Counted from the first letter of the stretch, positions 6,567 to 14,447 are shown. The stretch: 18,056 nt of DNA from Candidatus Bruticola papionis (GCA_002407045.1 DHKB01000051.1:1-18056), one strand, 5' to 3'. Made by a program: numbers and translations. The notes: generated from the sequence alone by a model not told the origin.

Positions 6567-8696
6567 CTATTTAGTAAAGTGGGGCTCATCTTTCAGTTCT
6601 AAAGTGAGCGTCTTTAGCTTAGGACTCTTGATAAAAAGACGTGCATTGTCCGCTGCCGTCTCCAAATTTAAGTTGGCTGCACCTTGTCGGTCGGTCTGGC
6701 CTTTGTAAAGCACTTGCCCCTGAGCGTCTTCCACACTAAAGGGTGACAAAGGCAAAGCGTTGTGCCATTCGTCTTCGATTAGCACTTTTAAAGACAACTT
6801 CATTTTGGAAGCTGCTGAGGGAGCAGCGTTTTTCACTTGTGGAATTGCTGGAGGAGCCGACGAGGTTTCTTGGGGCTCTGGCGCTTCGGTTTCGCCTAAA
6901 TTGAGTAAATCTTTGAGAGGCTGCTCTGGAATAGGCACTTCCAAATCGCCTTCGTCGGGCTGGGCCTGAACAGAAGTTGTCTCGGTTGGCGGGCCAACTG
7001 GAGGCTGAACTAATGATGAAGTTGAGCTATTGCCAGTCAATAAAGGAGCCGCTGTCAAGAAGCAATTGCTCAACTGGACAATAAGTCGGTGCGGTTCGCC
7101 GCTTTCCAAACGCAGGGCAGCTGTACCTTTAGAAAATAAACCACTAGCTGAAAGGCTGCCCATACCTGGAGAACGCAAAGCTTGCACTTCAAATTCGGCC
7201 CGCCCGTCTTTGGTAACTACCTGACTTGGGCACTTTAGGCCCAACCCATAAAGATCAAGCACCGTGCCATCGGGCACAGGGTTGCCTTTAGAGTTTAGGG
7301 CTAGTATCGAAGCTTGGCCTTTGTCGCGTCCATTGCTTTTTAAAGCTTTAGGCAAATCAATGGTTATAAGGCTAGGGTAGGCGGTGCCGCGACTATCTTT
7401 TAGCACCAGAGCGTCGCCTATAGGCCGTTGGTAAGTGCCAGCTTGAGGGCCATTGCCCACAATATTGGAGCCAATAGCCATGCCTACCGAGCCGCCGCCA
7501 TCGAGGTTGAGCGCTTCAGTCATGCCTTTTTTTTGCAAATATTTAGCCAAGACGGGCAGCTTCCAACCTTGACTGTGACTATCGCGGACGCCGGACAAGG
7601 TGGCCAGCATCATTTTCTCTTTGTTGTAGGCAATAAGGCTGCGTCCGCAAGCTCTGGTAATATCGTTGCCTTTGGGGCCAAGCTCTTCGGCGTCGGCTGT
7701 AATATAGAGCTGGCCGTTTTTAAGCAAAGTGGGGCCAGCTCCCAAAGCCATGCGTAAGGGAGGAGTCGGCTGGCCGTTAAGGCGCACGACTTGTCCTTTG
7801 ATGGCTTTAAGGCGCTCAATCATAGGCTGCCCGTCTTGGGTAAAGGCAATCACGCTGCGGGCGGGGCGGCGGCCGACGTGAGGGGAAATGAGCTTGCCAT
7901 CTTTAACCACTAAGCCGAGCAAGCCTCCATTGGGCATATTAAAGAAACCGCCGTTAATACCGGCTATGGCCCCTTCCTCTTGGGGCACGATCTTGCTTAG
8001 CACAGCCACTGTGTGGGGATTAGTGTTATTGGCCAAAGCTACATCTACGCTTATGTGGGGATCATTACGATCAAAAAGGAGCTGATTCCAAAGTAAAGTG
8101 CCGAAAGTGGGATCTTTAATAAGCTGGCGACTCCAAGTAATGCCGGGAGAAATTTTATAAGTTGAGGGTAATTGTTTAGGAGTAGTATCTATGTCTACTA
8201 CTAGGCGATGCGGTTCTTTTAGTTTAAAAAATGATACTTTATCAGGCTGAATTGCGGAGGCAAAATTGATCGTAAAACGGCCGCGATTGAAATTTGGCCA
8301 GCTTATTTGCCACTTTTTGATGGCTTTCCTTTGGGGAGCTTTTTCTGGCTTGACATTACTTTGGCGAGTATTGACGAAATCGACAGTGAGGCTTTGGCCT
8401 TGGTTGCCGAAACTATAATCAAAATCTGGCTCTACTTCAGTATTAAAAACTAAGCGTATCTTAGAACCAGAGACAGAATGGCGTATGGCTTCTAAACTGT
8501 TAAATTTTCCTCGGTCAGAGTTAAGTGGCTCTGTAATAAGAGCTGTTTCGGTTAAGGCGGGAGCAGAGGCTATTGGAGACAAACGATTGTTTTCTGCTCT
8601 AGCAGCTTGGGCACTTTCAAAGCTTGCCGGTATCCACAAGCTGATGCCTAAAGTGGCCGCCAAAATAAGTGTATAAGAAAAGGTTTTACTATTCAT
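6567..8696 (-). CDS. Exported AMIN-domain phosphodiester glycosidase (NAGPA family)
   Basis: A 709-residue exported multidomain protein. A signal peptide (1-31, ending SAQA before Ala) is followed by an AMIN-like domain (about 68-170), the kind that anchors AmiC and PilQ to peptidoglycan. Next is a NAGPA-type catalytic domain (about 205-434) with the hallmark blocks AGINGGFFN (245-253) and LNLDGGGSVG (396-405). After this comes an Ig/invasin-like beta domain (about 440-540), a Pro/Ser/Thr-rich linker (about 550-635) and a C-terminal carboxypeptidase-regulatory-like beta domain (640-709). In the family, this domain removes a sugar from a phosphodiester-linked substrate, or acts on exopolysaccharide in bacteria; the substrate here is unknown. 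The start lacks a clear ribosome site and sits 24 bases after a terminator. It is followed by ugd, which supports a role at the envelope or surface polysaccharide. Confidence 0.88.
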   Translation of the reverse strand: MNSKTFSYTLILAATLGISLWIPASFESAQAARAENNRLSPIASAPALTETALITEPLNSDRGKFNSLEAIRHSVSGSKIRLVFNTEVEPDFDYSFGNQGQSLTVDFVNTRQSNVKPEKAPQRKAIKKWQISWPNFNRGRFTINFASAIQPDKVSFFKLKEPHRLVVDIDTTPKQLPSTYKISPGITWSRQLIKDPTFGTLLWNQLLFDRNDPHISVDVALANNTNPHTVAVLSKIVPQEEGAIAGINGGFFNMPNGGLLGLVVKDGKLISPHVGRRPARSVIAFTQDGQPMIERLKAIKGQVVRLNGQPTPPLRMALGAGPTLLKNGQLYITADAEELGPKGNDITRACGRSLIAYNKEKMMLATLSGVRDSHSQGWKLPVLAKYLQKKGMTEALNLDGGGSVGMAIGSNIVGNGPQAGTYQRPIGDALVLKDSRGTAYPSLITIDLPKALKSNGRDKGQASILALNSKGNPVPDGTVLDLYGLGLKCPSQVVTKDGRAEFEVQALRSPGMGSLSASGLFSKGTAALRLESGEPHRLIVQLSNCFLTAAPLLTGNSSTSSLVQPPVGPPTETTSVQAQPDEGDLEVPIPEQPLKDLLNLGETEAPEPQETSSAPPAIPQVKNAAPSAASKMKLSLKVLIEDEWHNALPLSPFSVEDAQGQVLYKGQTDRQGAANLNLETAADNARLFIKSPKLKTLTLELKDEPHFTK

Positions 8697-8719
8697 AGAT
8701 CTGCTGTATGTATCGGAAC

Positions 8720-8761
8720 AAAAAAAAGAATAAAAGCCTCCTCAGCTGAAGCGAAGGAGGC
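8720..8761 (-). terminator. Rho-independent terminator after the UPF0173 hydrolase gene
   Basis: GCCTCCT (8736-8742) pairs with AGGAGGC (8755-8761) around a 12-base loop. On the minus strand a long T-rich run follows: four T, ATTC, then T-rich to 8720. It ends the ispF-UPF0158-UPF0173 transcript. The next start codon on the same strand (8696) is only 24 bases further. Confidence 0.87.
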
Positions 8762-8788
8762 CCTATTAAATTAAACTGAGGGCAAAAC

Positions 8789-9499
8789 CTAAAACTGGGT
8801 ACTACCTTCGCACTCGTAAATATCGCCTGCTGCCATCACTTGTACTTTTTTGCCTGTTTCTTCTTCTACCAAACGCTTAAACTGTTGCGGATCGGCTTTG
8901 ACAACAGGGAAAGTATTAAAGTGCATGGGTATAACTTCTTTAGGCTTAAGCATTTTGACAGCTTCCACAGCTTCTTCGATATCCATAGTGAAAGTGCCGC
9001 CAATAGGTAAAAGGGCTAAATCTAAGTCGTAGCGCTTGCCTATTAATTCCATATCACCGAAAAGTCCAGTATCGCCGGAATGATAAATAGTTACACCACC
9101 GATATTGAGTACGATGCCTACGGAAGCACCGGCATATTTGCCTTCAAAAGAAGAACTGTGTGTAGCTGGAACTAAACGCATCCAGCCCCAAGGGAATTTC
9201 AATTTGCCACCTAAGGCGCAAGGAAAAGATTTTACTCCTTTAGCTGCCAAAAGATTGGCTAATTCAAAGGGAGCCACGACGGTAGCACCATGTAACTTGG
9301 CCAGAGATTCGGCGTCGCCGCTATGATCACCGTGACCGTGAGTTAGCAGAATATGAGAAAAGACTAAGCCTTTAGGCAAACTTTTGCCTTGCATATGAGG
9401 GTTGCCGGTAATAAAAGGATCGATAATAATGGCTTGCTTATCTTCTGTTTCTAAAGCAAAAGTGGAATGACCGAAATAATGAACGCGAATTTTAGACAC
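8789..9499 (-). CDS. UPF0173 metal-dependent hydrolase (metallo-beta-lactamase fold)
   Basis: A 236-residue cytoplasmic hydrolase of the UPF0173 family, full length for that family (about 225-235). The metal site is complete: HGHGDH at 54-59 (motif HxHxDH), a downstream His in the PATHSS block, Asp in HSGDTGLFGD (about 139-148), and His in the PMHFNTFP block near the C-terminus. The N-terminal HYFGHSTF block is typical. The substrate is unknown for the family. A good GGGAGGAAG ribosome site lies 7-8 bases before the ATG. It follows the UPF0158-like gene by 77 bases and is the last gene before a terminator. Confidence 0.93.
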   Translation of the reverse strand: MSKIRVHYFGHSTFALETEDKQAIIIDPFITGNPHMQGKSLPKGLVFSHILLTHGHGDHSGDAESLAKLHGATVVAPFELANLLAAKGVKSFPCALGGKLKFPWGWMRLVPATHSSSFEGKYAGASVGIVLNIGGVTIYHSGDTGLFGDMELIGKRYDLDLALLPIGGTFTMDIEEAVEAVKMLKPKEVIPMHFNTFPVVKADPQQFKRLVEEETGKKVQVMAAGDIYECEGSTQF

Positions 9500-9528
9500 G
9501 AATCTTCCTCCCTTGACAGCCCGCGTAA

Positions 9529-9575
9529 ACAGTGGGTATATACAAAAACAACTAGACAGTAGGTATAGGCAAAAA
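9529..9575. repeat. Pair of 20-base imperfect direct repeats upstream of the UPF0173 gene
   Basis: 9529-9548 and 9556-9575 match at 17 of 20 positions (core ACAGTnGGTATAnnCAAAAA), with a 27-base period. They fill the gap between the UPF0158-like stop and the UPF0173 ribosome site. The spacing is near 2.5 helical turns. They may be an operator or a small local duplication. Confidence 0.6.
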
Positions 9576-9576
9576 A

Positions 9577-9984
9577 TTAGCCGAGATGGGTAAGCTTAAG
9601 GAAATTTTCCAAGCGTTTTTGGGAGCAACTCTTTAAATAGGCGTCGAGTTGACGTTTCTCTTTGGCTTTGCGTTCTAAAAGGAGTCTAAACTCGCGGTAA
9701 GGAGCTGGACTAGTTAGAGCGTCGGTCAGTTTAGCAGCTAAAGCTTTGTCGGCTACAATTTTAATAAAGCCTTGCAACTCAGCATAACGTTCGGTGCCAG
9801 TCTTTTTGGGAATTTGCACAAAACGCTTGGCGTCGGCAGCCATATCGCGCTTAAATCTTTCAATGCCTTGCGGATCTTGCAAGCTGACTTTGCGCACGGT
9901 TTGCAACTTTATATCGGCAAACCACTGTACGCCAGGATCACTTTCATTTAAAGCTTCAATAAGTTTGGCATGATCTATAGCCAT
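9577..9984 (-). CDS. UPF0158-like protein of unknown function
   Basis: A 135-residue soluble, basic protein. Its layout resembles UPF0158: an N-terminal WFADIKLQTV strand pair, a middle YAELQGFIKIV helix, and a C-terminal PYREFRLLLERKAKEKRQLDAYLKS block comparable to the family's FR-F-DVL...W-Y-R ending. The match is from memory and moderate. No catalytic residues are evident. AAGGAGGGA lies about 11 bases before the ATG, so the start is well supported. It is 95 bases downstream of ispF and 77 bases upstream of the UPF0173 gene on the same strand, probably co-transcribed with both. Confidence 0.75.
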   Translation of the reverse strand: MAIDHAKLIEALNESDPGVQWFADIKLQTVRKVSLQDPQGIERFKRDMAADAKRFVQIPKKTGTERYAELQGFIKIVADKALAAKLTDALTSPAPYREFRLLLERKAKEKRQLDAYLKSCSQKRLENFLKLTHLG

Positions 9985-10013
9985 TATTCGCTTATCCCTC
10001 CTTAAAATTGCCT

Positions 10014-10070
10014 GGCTGCTAATTTTGCACTTTGGCAGCCCGCTTGTTTCAATTGCCTAAGCTCGGCTGC
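10014..10070 (-). repeat. Three-arm repeat able to form two exclusive hairpins after ispF
   Basis: GGCTGC occurs on the + strand at 10014-10019 and 10065-10070, and its complement GCAGCC at 10035-10040. The middle arm can pair with either outer arm, 6 base pairs each, but not both. On the minus strand the two outer copies are each followed by AGGCAATT, making them a partial direct repeat. No strong T run follows, so a simple terminator is unlikely. Confidence 0.4.
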
Positions 10071-10079
10071 TTTCCTTTT

Positions 10080-10604
10080 TTAAGCGATTCGACGGCGTAA
10101 GAGAGCCGAAGCGGAAGCGGCCATGCCTTCGCCTTGGCCACAAAAGCCCATCTTTTCGGTAGTGGTAGCTTTTACGCTTATTTGGGCGTCGTCTACCCCT
10201 AAAGCTGTGGCTATATTGTGAGCCATTTGACTAAAATAGGGCGAGATTTTGGGCTTTTGAGCTATTAAAATGGCATCAATATTGACAATATCAAATCCTT
10301 CTTTACGAACTAGATTTGCCACAGCAGCCGCCAATTTTAAAGAGTCGGCTCCCTTCCACTTCGGATCTGTATCGGGAAAATGGACGCCTATATCAGCCAA
10401 TTTAGCTGCACCTAAAAGAGCATCCATAACGGCATGTACCAAGACGTCGGCGTCGGAGTGGCCCAGAAGACCAAGGCTGTAAGGAATATTGACGCCACCA
10501 ACGATTAAAGGGCGTCCTTCCACAAGCTGATGGACGTCAAAGCCCAAGCCGGTGCGAAATTGAGTCTGTTCTTTAATGAGTTCGATAATCTCTTGTCTAT
10601 CCAT
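10080..10604 (-). CDS. ispF: 2-C-methyl-D-erythritol 2,4-cyclodiphosphate synthase
   Basis: IspF converts CDP-ME 2-phosphate to the cyclic diphosphate with release of CMP in the MEP isoprenoid pathway. The divalent metal ligands are seen as Asp23 and His25 (GLGFDVHQL) and His57 (DADVLVHAVMDALLG). The HSDAD block (49-53), DIGVHFPDTD (71-80) and the C-terminal ATTTEKMGFCGQGEG block are all typical. With this start the protein is 174 residues, about 15 longer than usual because of an N-terminal helix before FRTGLGFD. The frame is open up to an ATG at 10691, but that would run through a terminator hairpin; an AAAGG ribosome site 7 bases before 10604 favours the start given here. ispD is not next to it in this window. 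Confidence 0.95.
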   Translation of the reverse strand: MDRQEIIELIKEQTQFRTGLGFDVHQLVEGRPLIVGGVNIPYSLGLLGHSDADVLVHAVMDALLGAAKLADIGVHFPDTDPKWKGADSLKLAAAVANLVRKEGFDIVNIDAILIAQKPKISPYFSQMAHNIATALGVDDAQISVKATTTEKMGFCGQGEGMAASASALLRRRIA

Positions 10605-10611
10605 AGAGCAG

Positions 10612-10617
10612 CCTTTC
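10612..10617 (-). promoter_or_regulatory. Ribosome binding site for ispF
   Basis: GAAAGG on the minus strand, 7 bases before the ATG at 10604. It supports the shorter ispF start over the in-frame ATG at 10691. Confidence 0.7.
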
Positions 10618-10655
10618 TGAAAATGCTTCGTATGATAAGTGAGTTTAATTTTAGC

Positions 10656-10703
10656 AAAAAAAAGAGACGCAGAGTCAAAAACTTTCGACACTTCGTCTCT
10701 TTT
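10656..10703 (-). terminator. Rho-independent terminator after the serine-rich protein gene
   Basis: AAAAGAGACG (10660-10669) pairs with CGTCTCTTTT (10694-10703), a 10-base-pair stem. On the minus strand it ends in eight T (10663-10656). It lies after the gene at 10758 and 52 bases before the ispF start, so ispF either has a very short promoter region or depends on read-through. Confidence 0.85.
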
Positions 10704-10757
10704 AGCCCTAATATATTTTCCTTTAGAGGGAAAGCAAACTAAAAAACTTTATAAAAA

Positions 10758-11297
10758 TTAAGCGATACGTACACCGTCTGTATTGTAAAGGCCTTCGCCT
10801 ATGGTAGATGGGCCGTTAAGGAACATTCCGATTCCAGTTACCGACTCTGCTTTGGCGTCATCTATGGAAGCAACCGTATTCACAGAGGAGGAAGATAAAT
10901 CAGAAGGTTGCTGTATATCGTCTATAAGAGCGATAGTACCTAAACTAGAAACAGCTAACTCTTTAACTTGATTCTTATTGCTGACAGTTGCCGAAGGAGC
11001 ATCAGCAATTAAGAAGCCATCAAATTCGCTACTGGTTAAGCCATGCTTAGCAGAAGCAGCGGTAGAAGTAAAACTGTCGGCTACAGAGGGAGCTGAATCG
11101 ATTTGCTTGGAAGCAAAAGTAACGGACTCCAGCGAATCGGAGTAGGTGAGATCTACACCGATATTTACTTGATCGAGCTGTTGCTCAGGCTCGACGTTGA
11201 CGGAGGGACGCTCGCGCTGAGCGGAAGCCGCTTGACCGTAGCCTAAAGCGCCCGCAGAACGGACGGTATGCATTCCAGCCAAATTGATCTCGTTCAT
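10758..11297 (-). CDS. Serine/alanine-rich acidic protein of unknown function
   Basis: A 179-residue protein I do not recognise. It has no signal peptide, membrane segment or cysteine, and is rich in Ser, Ala, Asp and Val, suggesting a largely disordered or fibrous cytoplasmic or substrate protein. There is a faint internal duplication: TIALIDDI near residue 120 and TVASIDDA near residue 144. A clear GGAGGG ribosome site about 9 bases before the ATG and a strong terminator after the stop argue that it is a real, separately transcribed gene. It is divergent from the STAS/SpoIIE cluster across a 465-base gap. It could be an effector, a regulator's substrate, or a surface-appendage accessory, but nothing visible decides. 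Confidence 0.72.
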   Translation of the reverse strand: MNEINLAGMHTVRSAGALGYGQAASAQRERPSVNVEPEQQLDQVNIGVDLTYSDSLESVTFASKQIDSAPSVADSFTSTAASAKHGLTSSEFDGFLIADAPSATVSNKNQVKELAVSSLGTIALIDDIQQPSDLSSSSVNTVASIDDAKAESVTGIGMFLNGPSTIGEGLYNTDGVRIA

Positions 11298-11762
11298 ATA
11301 AATAACCCTCCAAAAGCTGAGCCCTATTCATCAGGCCACAGCCGCAAAGACGCAGTCTCGCTGCTTACTTAATCCTTATTATGTGGAAACATGTTTGAGG
11401 ACACCAAACAATCATAGCCAAGGTGTTACCAAACTTTCCCCAATTTCAGCCGCGCCAAAAAGGTCACTCAAAAAAGCTTTAAAATACTCACTTAAAAACT
11501 TCTAATGAGAACTTTTCGGGTGTGACCGAAAAAAAAATCCAATCTTTTGATTCGCAATGATATATTAGAAACAGGCGCTCTTAAAGTCAACGAACATAAT
11601 AAGCCGTTTTGTTAAAATCTGGTAGGAAAGGCTGTAAAGGTTTTGCTATTGAAAAAATAGAAAATCGGCCTCGTGTCTAGAGTCGGAGGGCCCGGAAGAA
11701 TTTTGGGGCTTTTGTCGGCTTAAAGGCGGCCAATTCTTTCGTATTCGGAGAAGGTTTAAATT
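11298..11762. other. 465-base divergent intergenic region, probably with both promoters
   Basis: This gap must hold the promoters of the leftward serine-rich gene and the rightward STAS operon. I see no canonical -35/-10 pair with a 16-18 base spacer. A TATATT (11561-11566) lacks a matching -35. TTTTCGG (11513-11519) and CCGAAAA (11526-11532) form a 7-base-pair palindrome with a 6-base loop. The 130 bases before the STAS gene are G-rich and transcribed-looking. On the minus strand GAAAGTTT with a weak downstream partner (about 11420-11445) distantly resembles a flagellar-sigma promoter but is not convincing. No tRNA or small ORF is evident. Confidence 0.5.
11513..11532. repeat. Short perfect palindrome in the STAS promoter region
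   Basis: TTTTCGG, loop GTGTGA, CCGAAAA: seven base pairs flanked by A-rich sequence on the right. It has no terminator-type T run on either strand. It may be an operator-like site. Confidence 0.4.
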
Positions 11763-12077
11763 ATGGAGATTACCACTAAAATAGTTCCTAAACCCGAAGT
11801 CGGAGGCAATGAAGTCACTCTGGCTCTAAATGGGCGTTTCGGCAACAATTCCGCTTCTGAAGTAGAAGGCGCAGTTCAAGAAATTATCGGCTCTTGTCGC
11901 CAACTGATTTTCGACTTTGCGGATGTGGATTATATTTCTAGCGCCGGTTTGCGCGTTTTACTTATGGCCAAAAAAAGGCTGGGCTCTGGGGTTGAAGTTA
12001 GCGTAATAAATGCTAATGAGGTTGTCAAAGAAATTTTTGATATTTCCGGCTTTTCCAAAATTTTGCAAGTTCAATAA
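11763..12077 (+). CDS. STAS-domain anti-anti-sigma factor
   Basis: A 104-residue single-domain STAS protein of the RsbV/SpoIIAA type. Such proteins bind an anti-sigma kinase when unphosphorylated and are switched off by phosphorylation of a serine. The signature LIFDFADVDYISSAGLRVLL spans 48-67; Ser59/Ser60 hold the phosphorylation site. The start has a GGAGAAGG ribosome site 8 bases upstream, the only good one in this plus-strand cluster. The next gene, 33 bases downstream, encodes both the phosphatase and a kinase domain predicted to act on it, so the two proteins form a self-contained partner switch. No sigma factor gene lies in the window, so the final target may be a sigma factor elsewhere or a non-transcriptional partner. 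Confidence 0.95.
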   Translation: MEITTKIVPKPEVGGNEVTLALNGRFGNNSASEVEGAVQEIIGSCRQLIFDFADVDYISSAGLRVLLMAKKRLGSGVEVSVINANEVVKEIFDISGFSKILQVQ

Positions 12078-12110
12078 GCCAGTAATTATAAGTTCTTAAA
12101 CCGAAAAAAT

Positions 12111-14429
12111 ATGCGCACCGCTATCCGCAAAAAGCTTTTAATCGTAGTTTCTATAGCTGCTTTGATTGTTTCCTGGCTAGCTCTGGATCTGGTTGACCGC
12201 AACTGTCGTTTGCATGTTAGCAAATTGTTTAACGAGGCTGGTAAAGATACGGCTCGTGCTTTGGCTACCAGCGATAAACGCGCTTATGACATGCGTTCGA
12301 ACATGATGCATACCGTTTTAACCTCTTTGGAAACAGTTACTGAAGTTGTCAATTCATTTCCAGGCATAGAAAAAAATCACGCCGCTTTGGATGGCTTACG
12401 CAGTAGTTTGGGCATAAGTCGTATCGACATTATTGACGCGACGCAATGGAAAATTATCGTTAGCTCCGATAAATTACTCGATGGAGCACCAGTGCAAGCG
12501 GATAGGCCCGCGCCTTTGCAAGATAGCAATCCCGACTTTAGCGCTTTTGTTAGCAGTATGGGCAGCTATCATCCTGTAGATTATGTTACCGATAGGCATA
12601 ATCGCGATTTATTGCTCTTTTATAGCGAGCTTAAACGCCAAGGGCGCGTCTTGCGTTTGGGCTTCAACGCTGTCAGCTTTAAAAATACCTATAATGTAGC
12701 CGAACATGAGTTAGTAACGGGCAGTTTGCCACTGGGAGAACATGGTGGCGTCGATGTTATTTCCCAAAATGGCGTAATCGTCAATTGTGTCAACAAAGAG
12801 TTTATCGGCACTCCCTTTGCTGAAGTCTATCCTGGGTTGGATTTTAGCCACTTTAAAGCTGGTCAGCTAATTAAAGCTAGTCGTCGCGGTACAGTCAGTT
12901 ATTGTACTTTCTACGCTACGCAATATGGCTACATTATGGTGCCTTTTATGCCTGCCTCCGAAGTCTATGCCACGCGTACGACTATTTTGGAAGTTATGCT
13001 TACCGGCTTCCTAATTATTCTGGCGGCTATCTTTTTCAGCACTTCTCGTATTGTTAAAAAAGTTATATTAGATGGTTTAGAGCGTATCAATGCTTCACTA
13101 GCCAAAATAGAAGCTGGCGACTTGGAAGAAAAGGTCAACGAAACTAGCTATCCAGAGTTTTGCGTACTTAGCCAAGGCATAAACTCAACAGTAGACGCTT
13201 TGAAGCAACTTATGGAGAGCCAATCGGCTTACGACGCCGAACAAATGAACTTGGCACGTACGATTCAGCTCTCCTGTTTGCCCAAATTTTTCCCCACTTA
13301 TCCGGAGTTAAAAGAGCTCGATCTTTGTGCTCGTACTTCGCCAGCTCAGGAAGTAGGCGGCGATTTTTACGATTATTTCCGAATTAAAGACAACTTATAT
13401 TGCGTCATTATCGCTGATGTCTCTGAACATGGTATTCCCGCTGCTCTAATGATGATGACCGCCAAGACAGCTTTGCATGACGCTATTTTATCTGGCGACA
13501 CGCTCGAACACTGTATGGAAAGTGTCAACTTCTCACTGTGCGAAAATAATAGCACTTGCATGTTCGTAACCGCTTTCGCCGCTACTGTTAATACTGATAC
13601 TGGCGAGTTTCGCTTTGTCAATGCTGGTCATTGTCGTCCGCTGTTGCGTCGACGCGATGGTATTTGGCATTCTGTAAAAATCGGCTCTGGTATGGTGCTG
13701 GGCGGTATGGACAACCTTAGCTACACTGCCGAAAGTTGGTTCTTAGAAGAAGGCGATCGCGTTTTCTTATATACAGACGGCGTCACCGAGGCTATTAACG
13801 AAAAAGGCGAAATGTTCGGTTTGGGCGGTCTGGAAGTAGTGCTGAATCGTCCTAGTTGCGACAACTACGATCCTGCCTCGCTAATCAATTTAGTGCACGA
13901 TGAGTTAGATAAATTCGCCCAAAATTACACTTTGGAAGACGATGTGACTATGGTGGCTTTAGAATATTACGGCCGCTGCCCTAGAGCTCGCTTCCTCCAA
14001 GTGCCTGCTTTAAATGAAAAATTGGATGAAGTACTCAACTTTATTGACGGCTTGTTAGATGAAGTAGATCTTGAACCTGAAAATCTCAAGCAAGTCAAAA
14101 GCTCTATGGCTACGGCTGTTGATGATATTTTTACCAACATTGTCAACTACGCTGGACAAGGTAGCCAAGAAATAGTTCATGTAACTATTCGAGCGGAAAT
14201 TCAAGCTTACCCTTATCAGTTAGTCGTTCATTTTATAGATAACGGACACCCTTATGATCCTACAGCTGTTGCCGCTCCTAATACCGATTTGGATTTTAGA
14301 GAGCGTTGCTGTGGCGGTTTGGGTATATTCTTAGTGAAGAAATTGACCGATCAAATGAGTTATCGCTATACAGAGGGGTGTAATATCCTGCGTTTGGCGA
14401 AAAAATTAGAAAAAGCGGAAAAAAACTAG
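12111..14429 (+). CDS. Membrane receptor with SpoIIE-type phosphatase and RsbW-type kinase domains
   Basis: A 772-residue signalling protein. A membrane segment (about 7-26) leads to a 260-residue extracytoplasmic sensor (27-290, probably Cache-like), then a second membrane segment (291-311) and a HAMP linker (312-367). A PP2C/SpoIIE phosphatase (about 375-618) follows, with metal aspartates Asp418 (VGGDFYD), Asp436 (ADVS), Asp556 (YTDG) and Asp610/611. Last is a GHKL ATPase of the RsbW/SpoIIAB type (about 625-768), with N-box DDIFTNIVNY, G1 box DNGHPYDP and G2 box GGLGIFLVKKL. One protein can thus dephosphorylate and phosphorylate a STAS partner, here the upstream gene. The usual N-box catalytic Glu is Asp672. 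No Shine-Dalgarno site is visible, so translation probably depends on coupling or A-rich initiation. The GspC-like gene starts 18 bases downstream. Confidence 0.94.
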   Translation: MRTAIRKKLLIVVSIAALIVSWLALDLVDRNCRLHVSKLFNEAGKDTARALATSDKRAYDMRSNMMHTVLTSLETVTEVVNSFPGIEKNHAALDGLRSSLGISRIDIIDATQWKIIVSSDKLLDGAPVQADRPAPLQDSNPDFSAFVSSMGSYHPVDYVTDRHNRDLLLFYSELKRQGRVLRLGFNAVSFKNTYNVAEHELVTGSLPLGEHGGVDVISQNGVIVNCVNKEFIGTPFAEVYPGLDFSHFKAGQLIKASRRGTVSYCTFYATQYGYIMVPFMPASEVYATRTTILEVMLTGFLIILAAIFFSTSRIVKKVILDGLERINASLAKIEAGDLEEKVNETSYPEFCVLSQGINSTVDALKQLMESQSAYDAEQMNLARTIQLSCLPKFFPTYPELKELDLCARTSPAQEVGGDFYDYFRIKDNLYCVIIADVSEHGIPAALMMMTAKTALHDAILSGDTLEHCMESVNFSLCENNSTCMFVTAFAATVNTDTGEFRFVNAGHCRPLLRRRDGIWHSVKIGSGMVLGGMDNLSYTAESWFLEEGDRVFLYTDGVTEAINEKGEMFGLGGLEVVLNRPSCDNYDPASLINLVHDELDKFAQNYTLEDDVTMVALEYYGRCPRARFLQVPALNEKLDEVLNFIDGLLDEVDLEPENLKQVKSSMATAVDDIFTNIVNYAGQGSQEIVHVTIRAEIQAYPYQLVVHFIDNGHPYDPTAVAAPNTDLDFRERCCGGLGIFLVKKLTDQMSYRYTEGCNILRLAKKLEKAEKN

Positions 14430-14447
14430 CCGCAATTTGTCAAAAAT

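Noticed and set aside
7428..7757. 109-codon + strand frame opposite the glycosidase gene
   Set aside because: Lies wholly within a strongly supported coding sequence and has no family features.
10605..10691. 29-codon upstream extension of ispF
   Set aside because: It runs through a terminator hairpin and lacks a ribosome site; ispF homologues start near FRTGLGFD.
11340..11420. Possible c-di-GMP or cobalamin riboswitch before the Ser-rich gene
   Set aside because: A short CGCAAAG-like word is present but the conserved core and paired helices are missing.
11420..11446. Possible flagellar-sigma (sigma-28) promoter for the Ser-rich gene
   Set aside because: The GAAAGTTT half is good but the -10 half matches only about 5 of 8 positions; no flagellar gene is present.
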